64,000 nt of DNA from a bacterium (GCA_026708015.1 JAPOVT010000018.1:118680-182679), one strand, 5' to 3'; positions 9,009-18,217 are shown, counted from the first letter of the stretch. The notes: generated from the letters alone by a model not told the origin. Program-made: numbers and translations.

Positions 9009-10544
9009 TCAGTTGATCTGGCGGTCGTGGCCCGACCAGTAGGGCTCGCGGAGGCGATATTTCTGGAGCTTGCCGGTGGCGGTGCGGGCCAGTTCGTCGC
9101 GGAACTCCACCGACGTGGGGCACTTGTAGTGGGCCAAGCGGTTTCGGCAGTGCTCAATCAGCTCAGCCTCAGAGGCCGACTCCCCCGACGCCAGCACCAC
9201 CAGGGCCTTCACCGTCTCACCCCACTTCTCATCGGGCACCCCGATGACCGCAACCTCGGCCACGGCCTCGTGGGCGAACAAGGCGTCCTCCACTTCGATA
9301 GATGACACGTTCTCGCCGCCGGAAATGATCACGTCCTTCTTGCGGTCCGACAGGGTGAGATAGCCCTCGTCGTCGATAAGCCCGCCGTCGCCGGTGTGGA
9401 ACCAGCCCCCGGCCAGGGCCTCGGCCGAGGCGTCGGGCTGCTCCCAATACCCCGCCAGCACATGGTTGCCCCGGGCTAGCACCTCGCCGGAGTCGTCCAC
9501 GCCCAGTGAGATGCCCAATCCGGGCACACCCTGGCGGGAGAGCTTGATCGCTCGTTCGGCCGGGCTGAGGTGGTCCCACTCGGCCCGGCGGCGATTCATG
9601 GTCAGATAGGGCGCGGTCTCGGTGAGGCCGTAGAGCTGCATGAACTCCCAGCCCAACTCGGTCTCCATCCGCTCGATGGTGCGGGTGGGCGGAGGCGCGC
9701 CGGCCACTGTCATCCGCACCCGGCCCGAACCGGGAATCTCCCCCTCCCAGTCTTGGGCCGCGTCCAACACAGCGGCCACCACCGCCGGCGCCCCGCACAG
9801 GTAGGTGACCCCGTGGCGGTCGATCCGGCGCAGGATCTCCGCCCCGTCCACCTTGCGCAACACGATGTGGGAAGCGCCCGCGCCGCTGATGGCATAGGGC
9901 ATGCCCCATCCGTTGCAGTGGAACATGGGGAGCGTGTGGAGGTAAACGTCCCAGTCGCTCACCCCGGCGGCCCAGCCGAAGGTGGTGGCGTTCAGCCACA
10001 GCGAGCGGTGGGTCATCTGCACGCCCTTGGGGCGGGCGGTTGTGCCTGAGGTGTAGTTGATAGTGGCGGTGGCATCCTCGTCCGGGGTCCACGGCACGGG
10101 TTCGGCGTCGAATCGATACAGGGCTTCGTCGGATTCCGCGCCGATCACGTAGCGATGACGGCAGTCAACGCCGGCCAGAGAGTCGACCAACTCGGGATCG
10201 ATCAGCAGCATCGTCGCCCCGCAGTGCTCCACGATGTAGCTGATCTCCTCTTCGTTGAGTCGGAAATTGATGGGCACGCACACCCGGCCGTAACCGCTTA
10301 CGCCGAACAAGGAGACCATCAGCCGGGCAGCATTGTGGGAGACGATGGCCACCCGCTCGCTGAACCCGATCCCGTGGTCGTCCAGCGCGGCGGCCTGGGC
10401 CCGAGCCAACTCGGCCATCCGGGAGTAGGTCAGCTCGCCCCAGCCTTCGGCTGGCTGGTCCGGCTCGTCAACGATCCCCACCCGATCTCCGTAAACCGTC
10501 TCGGCCCGATCCAGGAAGTCCCGCACGCTCAGAGCTACCTTCAT
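9009..10544 (-). CDS. AMP-dependent acyl-CoA synthetase (long-chain fatty acid-CoA ligase family)
   Basis: ANL-superfamily ligase of 511 residues that activates a carboxylic acid to acyl-CoA through an acyl-AMP. Core motifs appear in order: P-loop YTSGTTARPKG (about 170), YGLTET (about 310), FHTGDGG and DRKKDVIISGGENVSS (about 390-410), and the catalytic lysine region TATGKLQKY near the C terminus. Medium- or long-chain fatty acids are the likely substrates, but specificity cannot be read. It is a monocistronic minus-strand gene with ATG 10544. Confidence 0.93.
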   Translation of the reverse strand: MKVALSVRDFLDRAETVYGDRVGIVDEPDQPAEGWGELTYSRMAELARAQAAALDDHGIGFSERVAIVSHNAARLMVSLFGVSGYGRVCVPINFRLNEEEISYIVEHCGATMLLIDPELVDSLAGVDCRHRYVIGAESDEALYRFDAEPVPWTPDEDATATINYTSGTTARPKGVQMTHRSLWLNATTFGWAAGVSDWDVYLHTLPMFHCNGWGMPYAISGAGASHIVLRKVDGAEILRRIDRHGVTYLCGAPAVVAAVLDAAQDWEGEIPGSGRVRMTVAGAPPPTRTIERMETELGWEFMQLYGLTETAPYLTMNRRRAEWDHLSPAERAIKLSRQGVPGLGISLGVDDSGEVLARGNHVLAGYWEQPDASAEALAGGWFHTGDGGLIDDEGYLTLSDRKKDVIISGGENVSSIEVEDALFAHEAVAEVAVIGVPDEKWGETVKALVVLASGESASEAELIEHCRNRLAHYKCPTSVEFRDELARTATGKLQKYRLREPYWSGHDRQIN

Positions 10545-10635
10545 TGTCCCACCGTACCCAGCCCGCCATCACCTCTACACAACGGCGCGCCGACTCCCCC
10601 TTGGACCCGAGGTCAATCGAAGACCTCCGGTCAAC

Positions 10636-12036
10636 ATGGGTTCGCCACCCACTACTCGTAGAATCTCCGCCGTGACAGTTGCGCGGGTCTTGGGATCACT
10701 GGGCAAGACCGTCATCGCGCTCGGGCTCATGATTCTGCTATTCGGGATCTTCCAGCTCTGGGGTACCGGCATCATCGAAGCCAGGGCCCAGCAGAGCCTG
10801 GACAACGAGTTCGCCGATCTGCTGGAAGCCTCCAGCGCCCTGGGACCGGCCACCCCGGTCGCTCCAGTCGCACAAGCCACTCCGGCACCCTCACCAACCG
10901 CGGCTGCCCCCGAGCCGACAGCCGAACCACCGGCCGAGGGTTCCGAGCCAGCCGCGGCAACCCCTAGCGCCACCCCGATTCCCACCCCAGCCGCCACTCC
11001 CGAGCCGGTCCGGGAACCGCACCAACCCGATGCCGCCTGGCTGGCCATGCTCTACCGGGAAAATGGAGCGGCCATCGCCCGGATCCAGATCCCCGCTATC
11101 GACGTGGACAAAACCGTGGTGGAAGGCGTCCGGGTGGGCGATCTCCGCAAGGGCCCCGGCCACTACCCGGCGACCCCCTTACCCGGTCAGGCCGGAAACT
11201 CCGCTATCGCCGGGCACCGCACCACTTACGGCGCCCCATTCGGGGAGATCGACAAGGTGCTTCCCGGGGACGAGATCATCATCACCACCATCCAAGGAGA
11301 GTTCACCTACCGGGTGCTGCCCCAAGGAGAAGACCATGGCCACCTCATCGTGGCCCCCACCGCCGTAGAGGTTCTCGACCAAGACTTCAGCGTGCATCCC
11401 AACCGGCTCACCCTCACGGCATGCCATCCCAAGGGCTCAGCCCGCCAGCGGATCATTGTCATTGCTGAGCTGGTAGGCGAGCCCGCGCCCACCTATCCGC
11501 GTCCAGGGCAGGAGACACTTCCGACCGTCGAGCTGGCCACTGAGAACCTGGAAGAGGCCATCGACTCCCAGCAGACGATCACAGCAACTCCCGCTCCGGA
11601 GCCCATCGAGCAGGCGGCGGCCCCCGCCACCGAGCCCACCGAGCCAGCCGAACAGGCGGCGCCTTCCCCGGAACCCACGTCCGAGCCCACCGAGCAGGCG
11701 ACCAGTTTGACCCCCGATCCTGAGCCGACCGAGGCCGAGGCCGCACCGGCGCCGGTCTCGGCACCGAACGACGATCCGCCCGACCCAATGCCGGTGCCGG
11801 AAGCGCCCCAAGAGACCCAGGCGGCCAGCTCCTTTGGCGAAGGCCTCGACGGTGACTCCGACGGGCTAGTCCCCGCCATCCTGTGGGGTATGGCCGCCCT
11901 GGCCATTTGGTTCTTCGCTCTGTTCGCCGGGCAACGCTGGAGGAGGCTCCCGGCCTACGCTCTATCGGCAGTGCCCTTCTTGGTTGTCATGTTCATGGCC
12001 TTCTGGCACATCGATCAAGTCCTACCCTCCTACTGA
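10636..12036 (+). CDS. Class E sortase with extended low-complexity linkers and a C-terminal membrane segment
   Basis: Membrane-anchored transpeptidase of 466 residues, longer than usual for the family. An N-terminal TM (about 21-40) is followed by a Pro/Ala/Glu-rich linker (70-130) and the sortase domain (about 135-290). Catalytic residues are His194 (AGHRTTYG), Cys263 (TLTACHP) and an Arg in SARQR (270 or 272). A second acidic Pro/Glu linker (310-400) and C-terminal hydrophobic segments (about 415-465) follow. TLTACHP and soluble-type linkers fit actinobacterial class E. No LAXTG-type substrate was recognised in the window. The next gene is a secreted lipoprotein 13 bp downstream. Confidence 0.9.
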   Translation: MGSPPTTRRISAVTVARVLGSLGKTVIALGLMILLFGIFQLWGTGIIEARAQQSLDNEFADLLEASSALGPATPVAPVAQATPAPSPTAAAPEPTAEPPAEGSEPAAATPSATPIPTPAATPEPVREPHQPDAAWLAMLYRENGAAIARIQIPAIDVDKTVVEGVRVGDLRKGPGHYPATPLPGQAGNSAIAGHRTTYGAPFGEIDKVLPGDEIIITTIQGEFTYRVLPQGEDHGHLIVAPTAVEVLDQDFSVHPNRLTLTACHPKGSARQRIIVIAELVGEPAPTYPRPGQETLPTVELATENLEEAIDSQQTITATPAPEPIEQAAAPATEPTEPAEQAAPSPEPTSEPTEQATSLTPDPEPTEAEAAPAPVSAPNDDPPDPMPVPEAPQETQAASSFGEGLDGDSDGLVPAILWGMAALAIWFFALFAGQRWRRLPAYALSAVPFLVVMFMAFWHIDQVLPSY

Positions 12037-12049
12037 TGCTGAGGAACCG

Positions 12050-12616
12050 GTGCTGATCTTGAGGCGAATCTGGATGCCCCTAGTCCTCGTGCTGGCCCTT
12101 ATCGCGGCCGGATGCGGAGACGAAGAGCCCGAGGAACCCGTGCTCGACGTGATATTTGTCGTGCCCACGGCGGAGCCCGATCTCCTGCCCACCGAAGAGG
12201 ACCTTCGAGACCGGTTCGAGGGCACCGTCACCGATCCCTACGACCTGCCAGTGGGGACATGCTTCAACCAGTACACCTACCTGGACCGCAACGACCTACC
12301 GGCCCAGTTGACCACCGCTATCGGCTGCAACCGTCCCCACAACGGCCAGGTGTACGCCATCTTGATCCACAACGCACCCTCCGGCGCCCCCTACCCCGGT
12401 GAAGAGGCGGTCAACACCTGGAGCGTGCTTCAGTGCTACGAGCAGTTCGAGCCGTTCGTGGGCCTCGTCTATGAGAAATCTGAGCTTGACATCGGCGTGA
12501 TCACCCCTAGCCGGACCGACTGGGAAGGCGAGGACAGCCTCCGGAGCGTCTCCTGCTATGTGTTCAGCCGCAAGCGACTCCTCATCGTCGGCACCATGAA
12601 AGACATCGCTCTCTGA
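12050..12616 (+). CDS. Lipoprotein with a Septum-formation domain
   Basis: A 188-residue secreted lipoprotein. GTG 12050 is chosen because GAGGA sits 4 nt upstream; ATG 12074 is the alternative. The signal peptide ends at the lipobox IAAGC (Cys22), followed by an acidic spacer. Residues about 60-180 carry the pattern of the actinobacterial Septum-formation family: a VGTCFNQY start, an IGCNRPHNGQVYA middle with paired Cys, and late CY..F and SCYVF elements. It probably forms an operon with the sortase gene and acts at the cell surface, perhaps in division (family-level inference). Confidence 0.8.
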   Translation: MLILRRIWMPLVLVLALIAAGCGDEEPEEPVLDVIFVVPTAEPDLLPTEEDLRDRFEGTVTDPYDLPVGTCFNQYTYLDRNDLPAQLTTAIGCNRPHNGQVYAILIHNAPSGAPYPGEEAVNTWSVLQCYEQFEPFVGLVYEKSELDIGVITPSRTDWEGEDSLRSVSCYVFSRKRLLIVGTMKDIAL

Positions 12617-12626
12617 GCCGAGCCGT

Positions 12627-13784
12627 TTAGGCCATCAGCGCGGCCAAAGCCGTCCACGACTGCGGCACCGCCCCGCCGCCCGTACCGTCGTCGGGATCCC
12701 AATATTCGGCGAAGCCGCTTCGCATGGCGCCCCTGACCGTGGTCGAAGCCAGCTGCTCAGCGGTCCCATGCCGGCCGTGTCGAAGCAGCCCTTGCCAGAG
12801 CAGATAGCCGAGCTGGGGCCACGCCGGTCCCCGCCAGTACGAGCGGGGATCGAAACCGGGCTCTTGGCGATGAACGCCCGCGGGGCCGCATAATCCCCCG
12901 TAGGCCGAGGGGTCGACTAGGTCGGCCGCAACCGCATCGATTCGGTCTGGTTTGGCGGAGACCAGCATCGGCAGCAGGCCGTCCAGGGTGCGGACCCTCC
13001 CCGAGCCCGACTCTGACGCCCCGGCATCGGTCCAGGTTCGGCGGGACTCGTCCCACTGACCGGCCAGGCAGTCGGCGAACTCGTCGGCTCGCTCGGTTGT
13101 CGCCGTTCGACCGGTGACCGCGGCCAACTCCCAGGCGTTGAACACCACGAGAGCATTGAACCCGGCAGAAGCGGACTCGAAGGTCGGATTGGCCACCGGT
13201 GAGCCGGCCAGGCTGCGCTCGATCGAGGTCACCAATTGGTTCTTGATCGGCCGCCAGGACTCCAGCGAAAACCCCCCAGGGCAGAAGTCATCCCAGCGGG
13301 GGCTGTCGTCAGCCCCGCTCTCCCACGGATGGCACAGCGCCACCAGTCCGTTGGGAAGACGGTGGCGGACGAAGAGCAGGAATCGCAGCCCGCTCTCCGC
13401 CTTGGCCACCGTTTCCTCGTCAACGTCCACACCCCGGCGCACGAGCTCAGCCACTGCGTGGCCGTACATGGGGGGCTGGGTAATGGACGAAGCGTCGTCC
13501 CTCCCCCACAGGTCGGCGGCCACTCCGGGGTTGCGGACATAGTTCATGTGGGGAACGAACCCGTCTTCGGCTTGTACCGATAGCGCAGTGCGAAGCTCGG
13601 TCAAGGCGCGGTCGTCACCGAGCTCAGCCCAGCAAATGGCGTGGAAGCACGAGTCCCACAGCCACTGCCACGGATAGGTGGCGTGGTTCGGAGCGGTGTA
13701 GCCCTGGCGAACCCAGTGGGCCTCCAGCACCGCTCGCGCCGCGGCCCGAACCGCCGAGCGGTCAGGGTTCTCAGGGACTTCCAT
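12627..13784 (-). CDS. GH63-like (alpha/alpha)6-barrel glycoside hydrolase
   Basis: A 385-residue cytoplasmic protein related to mannosylglycerate/glucosylglycerate hydrolases and the trehalase/GH63 clan. Characteristic segments are WQWLWDSCFHA (about 45), LCHPWESGADDSPRWD (about 155-170), SYWRGPAWPQLGY (about 315) and EYWDPDDGTGGG..QSWTA near the end. Acid residues in WDSC, ESGADDS and EYW are plausible catalytic positions. It may act on compatible-solute or glucan-type sugars. It is divergent from the adjacent glycosyltransferase (46-bp gap), a pairing that could reflect synthesis and turnover of one glycoside. Confidence 0.8.
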   Translation of the reverse strand: MEVPENPDRSAVRAAARAVLEAHWVRQGYTAPNHATYPWQWLWDSCFHAICWAELGDDRALTELRTALSVQAEDGFVPHMNYVRNPGVAADLWGRDDASSITQPPMYGHAVAELVRRGVDVDEETVAKAESGLRFLLFVRHRLPNGLVALCHPWESGADDSPRWDDFCPGGFSLESWRPIKNQLVTSIERSLAGSPVANPTFESASAGFNALVVFNAWELAAVTGRTATTERADEFADCLAGQWDESRRTWTDAGASESGSGRVRTLDGLLPMLVSAKPDRIDAVAADLVDPSAYGGLCGPAGVHRQEPGFDPRSYWRGPAWPQLGYLLWQGLLRHGRHGTAEQLASTTVRGAMRSGFAEYWDPDDGTGGGAVPQSWTALAALMA

Positions 13785-13830
13785 ACTTCCAAAGTCTCAC
13801 AAAACCGGGTTATCTGGTTACCTCGTAGGA

Positions 13831-14859
13831 ATGGCCCGGGCTGCGATCGTCTCCTTTCGACTGGGGCTGAGCGACGGAGTGTCCATCGTCGCCCGCCTCT
13901 GGCAGGAGTTGCTGGGCGACATCGGATTCGACATGGTGACGGTGGCCGCCGAAGGTCCGGTCGACCGGTTGGTGCCCGGCCTGGGCATCGACCAGCCTGA
14001 CGGGCCCGACCCTGAACAGTTCTCGGCCGCGGTGGACGACGTCGACTTGGTAGTGGTGGAGAACCTCTGCACCATTCCGCTGAACCTGTCGGCCGCTCGC
14101 ACGGTGGCCCGGGCGCTGGCCGGTCGGCCGGCAATACTCCACCACCACGATCCACCGTGGCAGCGGGAGAGATTCGCCTCGGTAACCGAACTGCCCCCCG
14201 ACGATCCCGCCTGGCGCCATGTGGTGATCAACCGGCTCACCGCTGATCAGTTTGCTCAGCGGGGGCTCAAGGCAGCGGTGATCTACAACGGTTTCGACAC
14301 CAATAGCGCCGCCGGCAACCGGGACGCTATGCGAACCCGACTGGGAGTAGCCGACGAGACGCTGTTGGTGGCCCATCCTGTCCGGGCCATTCCCCGCAAG
14401 AACATTCCGACGGCCATAGCCATCGCCGAGGCCCTGGGGGGAACCTACTGGCTGATGGGACAAGCCGAAGAGGGTTACGACGACACCCTGGAAGGGTTGC
14501 TGGCCGATGCCCGGTGCCCGGTGATCCACCGGCCGGTGGCCCGCACTCCCGACATCTACGCGGCGGCCGATCTGGTGGTGTTCCCCTCTCTTTGGGAGGG
14601 GTTCGGCAACCCCCCGGTGGAGGCGGCCATCTGGCGGAGGCCGTGCGTGGTGGGCGACTACCCGGTGGCCGATGAGTTGGCCGAGTTCGGGTTCCGGTGG
14701 TTCTCGCCCCAGCGCCTCGACGAGGTTCGCGACTTCCTCAGCTGCCCCGACGCCGACCTGTTGGACCAGAATCAAGCCATCGCCCAGCAGCACTTCTCCC
14801 TTGAGAGGGTGCGATCCGACCTAGTCGCCCTCTTGGACGACGCCGGGTGGCTTCCGTGA
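13831..14859 (+). CDS. GT4-family glycosyltransferase
   Basis: A 342-residue GT-B transferase. The C-terminal half has typical GT4 elements: an R-x-IPRKNIP nucleotide-site segment near residue 190 and the acidic motif VVFPSLWEGFGNPPVEA (about 250). Donor and acceptor are unknown. It is coupled by GTGA to the small membrane protein that follows, which could tether it to the membrane (inference). The divergent GH63-like hydrolase suggests a shared substrate. Confidence 0.85.
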   Translation: MARAAIVSFRLGLSDGVSIVARLWQELLGDIGFDMVTVAAEGPVDRLVPGLGIDQPDGPDPEQFSAAVDDVDLVVVENLCTIPLNLSAARTVARALAGRPAILHHHDPPWQRERFASVTELPPDDPAWRHVVINRLTADQFAQRGLKAAVIYNGFDTNSAAGNRDAMRTRLGVADETLLVAHPVRAIPRKNIPTAIAIAEALGGTYWLMGQAEEGYDDTLEGLLADARCPVIHRPVARTPDIYAAADLVVFPSLWEGFGNPPVEAAIWRRPCVVGDYPVADELAEFGFRWFSPQRLDEVRDFLSCPDADLLDQNQAIAQQHFSLERVRSDLVALLDDAGWLP

Positions 14860-15104
14860 GCGCCGACAATCTGGCTGCCCGCCGCCACCGCATCGCCCGG
14901 TTGACCGCAACCGGCCAGCGGCTGGGCTACCTCCTGTACCTGGCCGCGACCACCCTGTTCTTCACCGGCTTCGCCACCAGGTTCCACAGCCCCCTGGTCA
15001 CCGCCATCATCGTTTGCCTCGTGGTCGGCTCCCTCGTCCTGGCCCCCGCCATCATCTTCTCCTACGCCGTAAGAGCCGCCGACCGCGATGACCCGTTGAG
15101 CTAA
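14856..15104 (+). CDS. Small two-TM membrane protein
   Basis: An 82-residue protein starting at GTG 14856, which overlaps the glycosyltransferase stop as GTGA (GTG 14847 is also in frame). A basic N terminus (AARRHRIARL) is followed by two hydrophobic segments, about 20-38 and 45-70. No family is recognised. It converges on the Nudix gene with a 4-bp overlap of stop codons. Confidence 0.7.
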   Translation: MSADNLAARRHRIARLTATGQRLGYLLYLAATTLFFTGFATRFHSPLVTAIIVCLVVGSLVLAPAIIFSYAVRAADRDDPLS

Positions 15105-15589
15105 GGACTTATGTCAATCGGCTCTTCAGGCAACCGACCGGCAACTACGTCAGGCAAGAACTCCCGCAATCGCTCGGGCAACACCTGATCATCAGAAGCC
15201 AGCAGCTCGTCCAGGGTCCACCAGCGCGCATCCTCGAACGCCGCCGCCTCCAGAGCTTCGAGATGCTGGGGGTTCCACTCGCCCCCATCGGCGCACCAGG
15301 CCACATGGATGCGCTCATTTGAGTCGAAGTGGATGCCCGCGAAATCGAACTCCACGTGCTGGGTCCAGATGCAGGGACCCACTTCTACGTCGGCGAACCC
15401 CGCCTCTTCCCACAGCTCGCGACGAGCGGCCTGGGCCGAATCCTCCCCCGGCCCCAGACCACCCCCGGGAATCTCCCACCACGGCCCCTTGCGGGGGTCG
15501 ATGGGATCGCTGGCCTGCATCAGAAAGATGCGCCCGTGTCGATCTAGCAGCACCACTCGGGCTGCGGGGCGACGCAGCGTCCAGGCCAT
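15101..15589 (-). CDS. Nudix hydrolase
   Basis: A 162-residue Nudix protein. The box is complete from about residue 42 to 64: GGGLGPGEDS, then RRELWEEAG, with all conserved Gly/Glu positions. Such enzymes hydrolyse nucleoside diphosphates linked to another group; the substrate is not deducible. It is a single gene, ATG 15589, convergent with the small membrane protein. Confidence 0.88.
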   Translation of the reverse strand: MAWTLRRPAARVVLLDRHGRIFLMQASDPIDPRKGPWWEIPGGGLGPGEDSAQAARRELWEEAGFADVEVGPCIWTQHVEFDFAGIHFDSNERIHVAWCADGGEWNPQHLEALEAAAFEDARWWTLDELLASDDQVLPERLREFLPDVVAGRLPEEPIDISP

Positions 15590-15716
15590 GGGCGCCGACC
15601 CTACCTGCCGGGCCTACGAGGACCGCAGCGCAGCCGAATCAACCCTTGTATAGCTTGCCGCGGGCAAACGCCGGTACAGTCCCGCTCGATATACCACTAG
15701 CCAAGGGTTGCTAAAG

Positions 15717-16880
15717 ATGGAATTCGGATATTTCGCCCAATGCTTCGTGCCCGACTTCGGCTACGAGGGCAATCCCGACTGGGAGGCCCAGCGCATCCGC
15801 GACAACTTGGAGATCTCCCAGCTGTGCGACCGGCACGGGTTCAAGTACATCTGGTCGTCTGAGCACCACTTCTTGCGGGAGTACTCCCACATGTCCTGCC
15901 CTGAGGTGTTTCTGTCGGCAGTGGCGTCCACCACCGAAAACGTGCATCTGGGCTCGGCCATCTTCAACATCACCGCCCCGGTGAACCATCCCGCACGGTC
16001 GGCGGAGCGGGCCGCCATGATCGATGTGCTGTCCAACGGCCGCTTCGAGCTGGGCACCGGCCGGGGCTCCTCATCCACCGAGGTCATGGGATTCGGCATG
16101 CCGGGCACCCCCCGCGACCCGGAGACCGGTCTGGCCGACACCGAGGTAACCCGCGGCCTGTGGGACGAGGCCATCCGCCAGATCCCCCACATGTGGCGCG
16201 AGGGCCCCTACAGCTACGAAGGCGACAGCTTCTCGATGCCGGCCCGGGAGATCTTCCCCAAACCGGTTACCAAGCCCCATCCCCCGCTGTGGGTGGCGTG
16301 CGGCAGCCCGGGCACCTTTGAGAAGGCCGGCAAGCTGGGCATCGGGGTGCTGTGCTTCACCATCGGCACCCCCGACGAGATCGCCCCGCTGATCGAGATC
16401 TACAAGAACGAGGTGGCCAGCTGCAAGAACCCGGTGGGCGACTTCGTCCATGACAACGTCATGTGCGTGGGATTCGGCATCTGCCTGGACGACCGGGAGA
16501 TGGCCATCGACCTGGCCACCCGCAGCCACATGTACTACTACCAGTGCCTCGTGTACCGCTGGCTGGACACCTTCCCCAAGCCCGACGGCATTCCCGAATG
16601 GCCCGCGGTCATCCCCGAGCCGAGCCACGACGATGTGAAGATGGCCATCGAGGGCGGGTCGCTGTGCGTGGGGAACGCCGAAGACTGCATCCACGTCTCC
16701 CGCCAGTACGAGCGGGTGGGCGCCGACCAGTACGTGATCAGCCCGCTCACCTCGACATTGCCCATGGACGTGGTGCGCGAGACCATCGTGAACTTCGGCA
16801 AGCACGTCATCCCGGTGATCGACACCGACCCTGTGCACCGTTCCACCCGCCAGCGCGAGGCTGCCCTGGCGTCGCAATAG
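15717..16880 (+). CDS. LLM-class (bacterial luciferase-like) flavin monooxygenase
   Basis: A 387-residue TIM-barrel flavoenzyme. The N terminus (FGYFAQCFVPD, then WSSEHHFLREYS) and the ELGTGRGSS segment are typical of luciferase-like monooxygenases that use FMNH2 rather than F420. I use ATG 15717; an in-frame TTG at 15708 is less likely. It could draw reduced flavin from a reductase such as the one at 4.0-4.5 kb (inference). It stands alone between a Nudix gene and an amino acid transporter. Confidence 0.87.
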   Translation: MEFGYFAQCFVPDFGYEGNPDWEAQRIRDNLEISQLCDRHGFKYIWSSEHHFLREYSHMSCPEVFLSAVASTTENVHLGSAIFNITAPVNHPARSAERAAMIDVLSNGRFELGTGRGSSSTEVMGFGMPGTPRDPETGLADTEVTRGLWDEAIRQIPHMWREGPYSYEGDSFSMPAREIFPKPVTKPHPPLWVACGSPGTFEKAGKLGIGVLCFTIGTPDEIAPLIEIYKNEVASCKNPVGDFVHDNVMCVGFGICLDDREMAIDLATRSHMYYYQCLVYRWLDTFPKPDGIPEWPAVIPEPSHDDVKMAIEGGSLCVGNAEDCIHVSRQYERVGADQYVISPLTSTLPMDVVRETIVNFGKHVIPVIDTDPVHRSTRQREAALASQ

Positions 16881-17006
16881 TGCGTCTGATCAATTGTCGA
16901 AAGTCATTGAAAACTCCATCCAAAATTCTTTGATGGGCCTAGTCAGGCCGCGATTCAGCCGCTAGCGTCTTACCCATCCCTTGAGTCCAACGTTGGGAGC
17001 AATCAC
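16881..17006. other. 126-bp leader upstream of the amino acid transporter operon
   Basis: This gap is visibly richer in A and T than its surroundings and should hold the promoter of the transporter. TTGAAA at 16907-16912 is a possible -35 box, but I found no convincing -10 at the right spacing. GGGAGC just upstream of ATG 17007 can serve as a ribosome binding site. Confidence 0.3.
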
Positions 17007-18140
17007 ATGCAAAAGTCCGTTTACCGCTTGCTGGCCCTACTCGGGTTGGTGCTGGCCTTCTCGCTGATTGCCGCGTCGTGCGGCAACGACGATGACGACG
17101 GCGCCGCCCCTGCCCCAGAGCCGGCGGCCACCGAAGCAGCCACACAGGCGCCAGAGGCAACACCCGAGGAAACAGTTGAGGTTGTTCCCTCTCAAGACGG
17201 TGGAACCTTGCAGGCTGTGCTGGATCGCGGCCATGTGCTGTGCGGCTCCCGCGACGACGTCCCCGGTTTCGCGCTGTTGAATGCGGACGGCGAGTACGAG
17301 GGCTTCGACATCGACATGTGCCGGGTGGTGGCAGCCGCCATCTTCGGCGATGCCGATGCCGTTGAGATCGTGCCCGTTACCAGTGCCGAGCGCTTTACTG
17401 CGCTGGCATCAGGCCAGTTCGAGGTGATGAACCGAAACACCACCTGGACCGCCACCCGCGACGGTACGGAAGGCGCCGAATTCCTGTTCACGACTTACTA
17501 CGACGGCCAGGGCCTCATGGTGCCGGCTTCCACTGGGTTCACCACCCTGGAAGACTTGGAAGACGCCAACATCTGTGTGAGCACCGGTACCACCACCGAA
17601 CTGAACCTCACCGCGGTATTCGCTGCCCGGGGTATCCGGTTCAACCCGGTCACCTTCGAGGGCTTCGACACCCTGGTACCGGCCTACGAAGAGGGCCAGT
17701 GCGAGGCGATGACTGCTGACAGCAGCGTTCTCGGCGTCTACAAGTTTGAGATTGAGGGGAAGGGCGGACCTGACCAGCACATCTTGACCGAGATCATCTC
17801 GAAGGAGCCCCTCGGCACCGTGGTGCGCGACGGCGACTCCCAGTGGGCACAGGTCGTGAACTGGGCCACCATGGCCACCGTGCAGGCCTGGGAGTTCGGA
17901 CTCGACTCCAGCAACATCGGCAGCTACGACGGCAACGATCCCAACATCCTGAATTTCTTGGGCCGCGACGGCTTCGATCCCGGCCTCGGCCTTCCCACTG
18001 ACTTCGCCGTCAATGTGGTGGAGCAGGTCGGCAACTACGAGGAGATCTTCAACCGCTATCCGCAGTTGGGAGTCCTCGCCGGCAGCGTCAACGACCTCTG
18101 GTCTAATGGCGGGCTCATGTACGTCCCGCCCTACCGCTAG
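17007..18140 (+). CDS. aapJ: Amino acid ABC transporter substrate-binding lipoprotein (AapJ-like)
   Basis: Extracytoplasmic receptor (377 residues) for polar or general L-amino acids. The signal peptide ends at lipobox IAASC (Cys25), followed by an acidic GNDDDD spacer and a Pro/Ala/Glu linker. The SBP_bac_3 fold begins near residue 70 (LQAVLDRGHVLCG, then GFDIDMCRVVAAAIFG). The family end YPQLGVLAGSVNDLWSNGGLMY matches AapJ. It is the first gene of a JQMP operon; two hairpins lie between it and the permease gene. Confidence 0.93.
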   Translation: MQKSVYRLLALLGLVLAFSLIAASCGNDDDDGAAPAPEPAATEAATQAPEATPEETVEVVPSQDGGTLQAVLDRGHVLCGSRDDVPGFALLNADGEYEGFDIDMCRVVAAAIFGDADAVEIVPVTSAERFTALASGQFEVMNRNTTWTATRDGTEGAEFLFTTYYDGQGLMVPASTGFTTLEDLEDANICVSTGTTTELNLTAVFAARGIRFNPVTFEGFDTLVPAYEEGQCEAMTADSSVLGVYKFEIEGKGGPDQHILTEIISKEPLGTVVRDGDSQWAQVVNWATMATVQAWEFGLDSSNIGSYDGNDPNILNFLGRDGFDPGLGLPTDFAVNVVEQVGNYEEIFNRYPQLGVLAGSVNDLWSNGGLMYVPPYR

Positions 18141-18150
18141 GGAAAATCCC

Positions 18151-18168
18151 GCTCGTCTCGTGACGAGC
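18151..18168 (+). terminator. Small hairpin after the aapJ-like gene
   Basis: A perfect 7-bp stem, GCTCGTC/GACGAGC, with a 4-nt TCGT loop, starting 10 bp after the stop codon. There is no U-tract. It is the first of two hairpins in the 105-bp gap. Confidence 0.5.
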
Positions 18169-18184
18169 AGATACTGAAACGATG

Positions 18185-18217
18185 AGCGGCCCACCGGTCA
18201 CAGACCGGTGGGCCGCT
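18185..18217 (+). terminator. Strong intra-operon hairpin between binding protein and permease genes
   Basis: A perfect 14-bp inverted repeat (AGCGGCCCACCGGT and its complement) around a 5-nt loop, followed by CTCGTCT without a real poly-U tract. It sits 28 bp before the permease ATG. Such elements commonly let abundant binding-protein mRNA outlast the permease part, by partial termination or by 3' end protection. Confidence 0.65.

Noticed and set aside
11570..11800. Repetitive GAGCCCACCGAG-like DNA in the sortase gene
   Set aside because: Low-complexity coding for an acidic Pro/Glu linker, not a mobile or CRISPR repeat.
13810..14793. 327-codon minus-strand open frame over the glycosyltransferase
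   Set aside because: The plus-strand frame shows GT4 motifs and start/stop coupling; the antisense frame shows no recognisable domain.
16071..16877. Minus-strand open frame over the luciferase-like gene
   Set aside because: Antisense shadow of a conserved LLM protein; low-complexity Gly/His/Val content.
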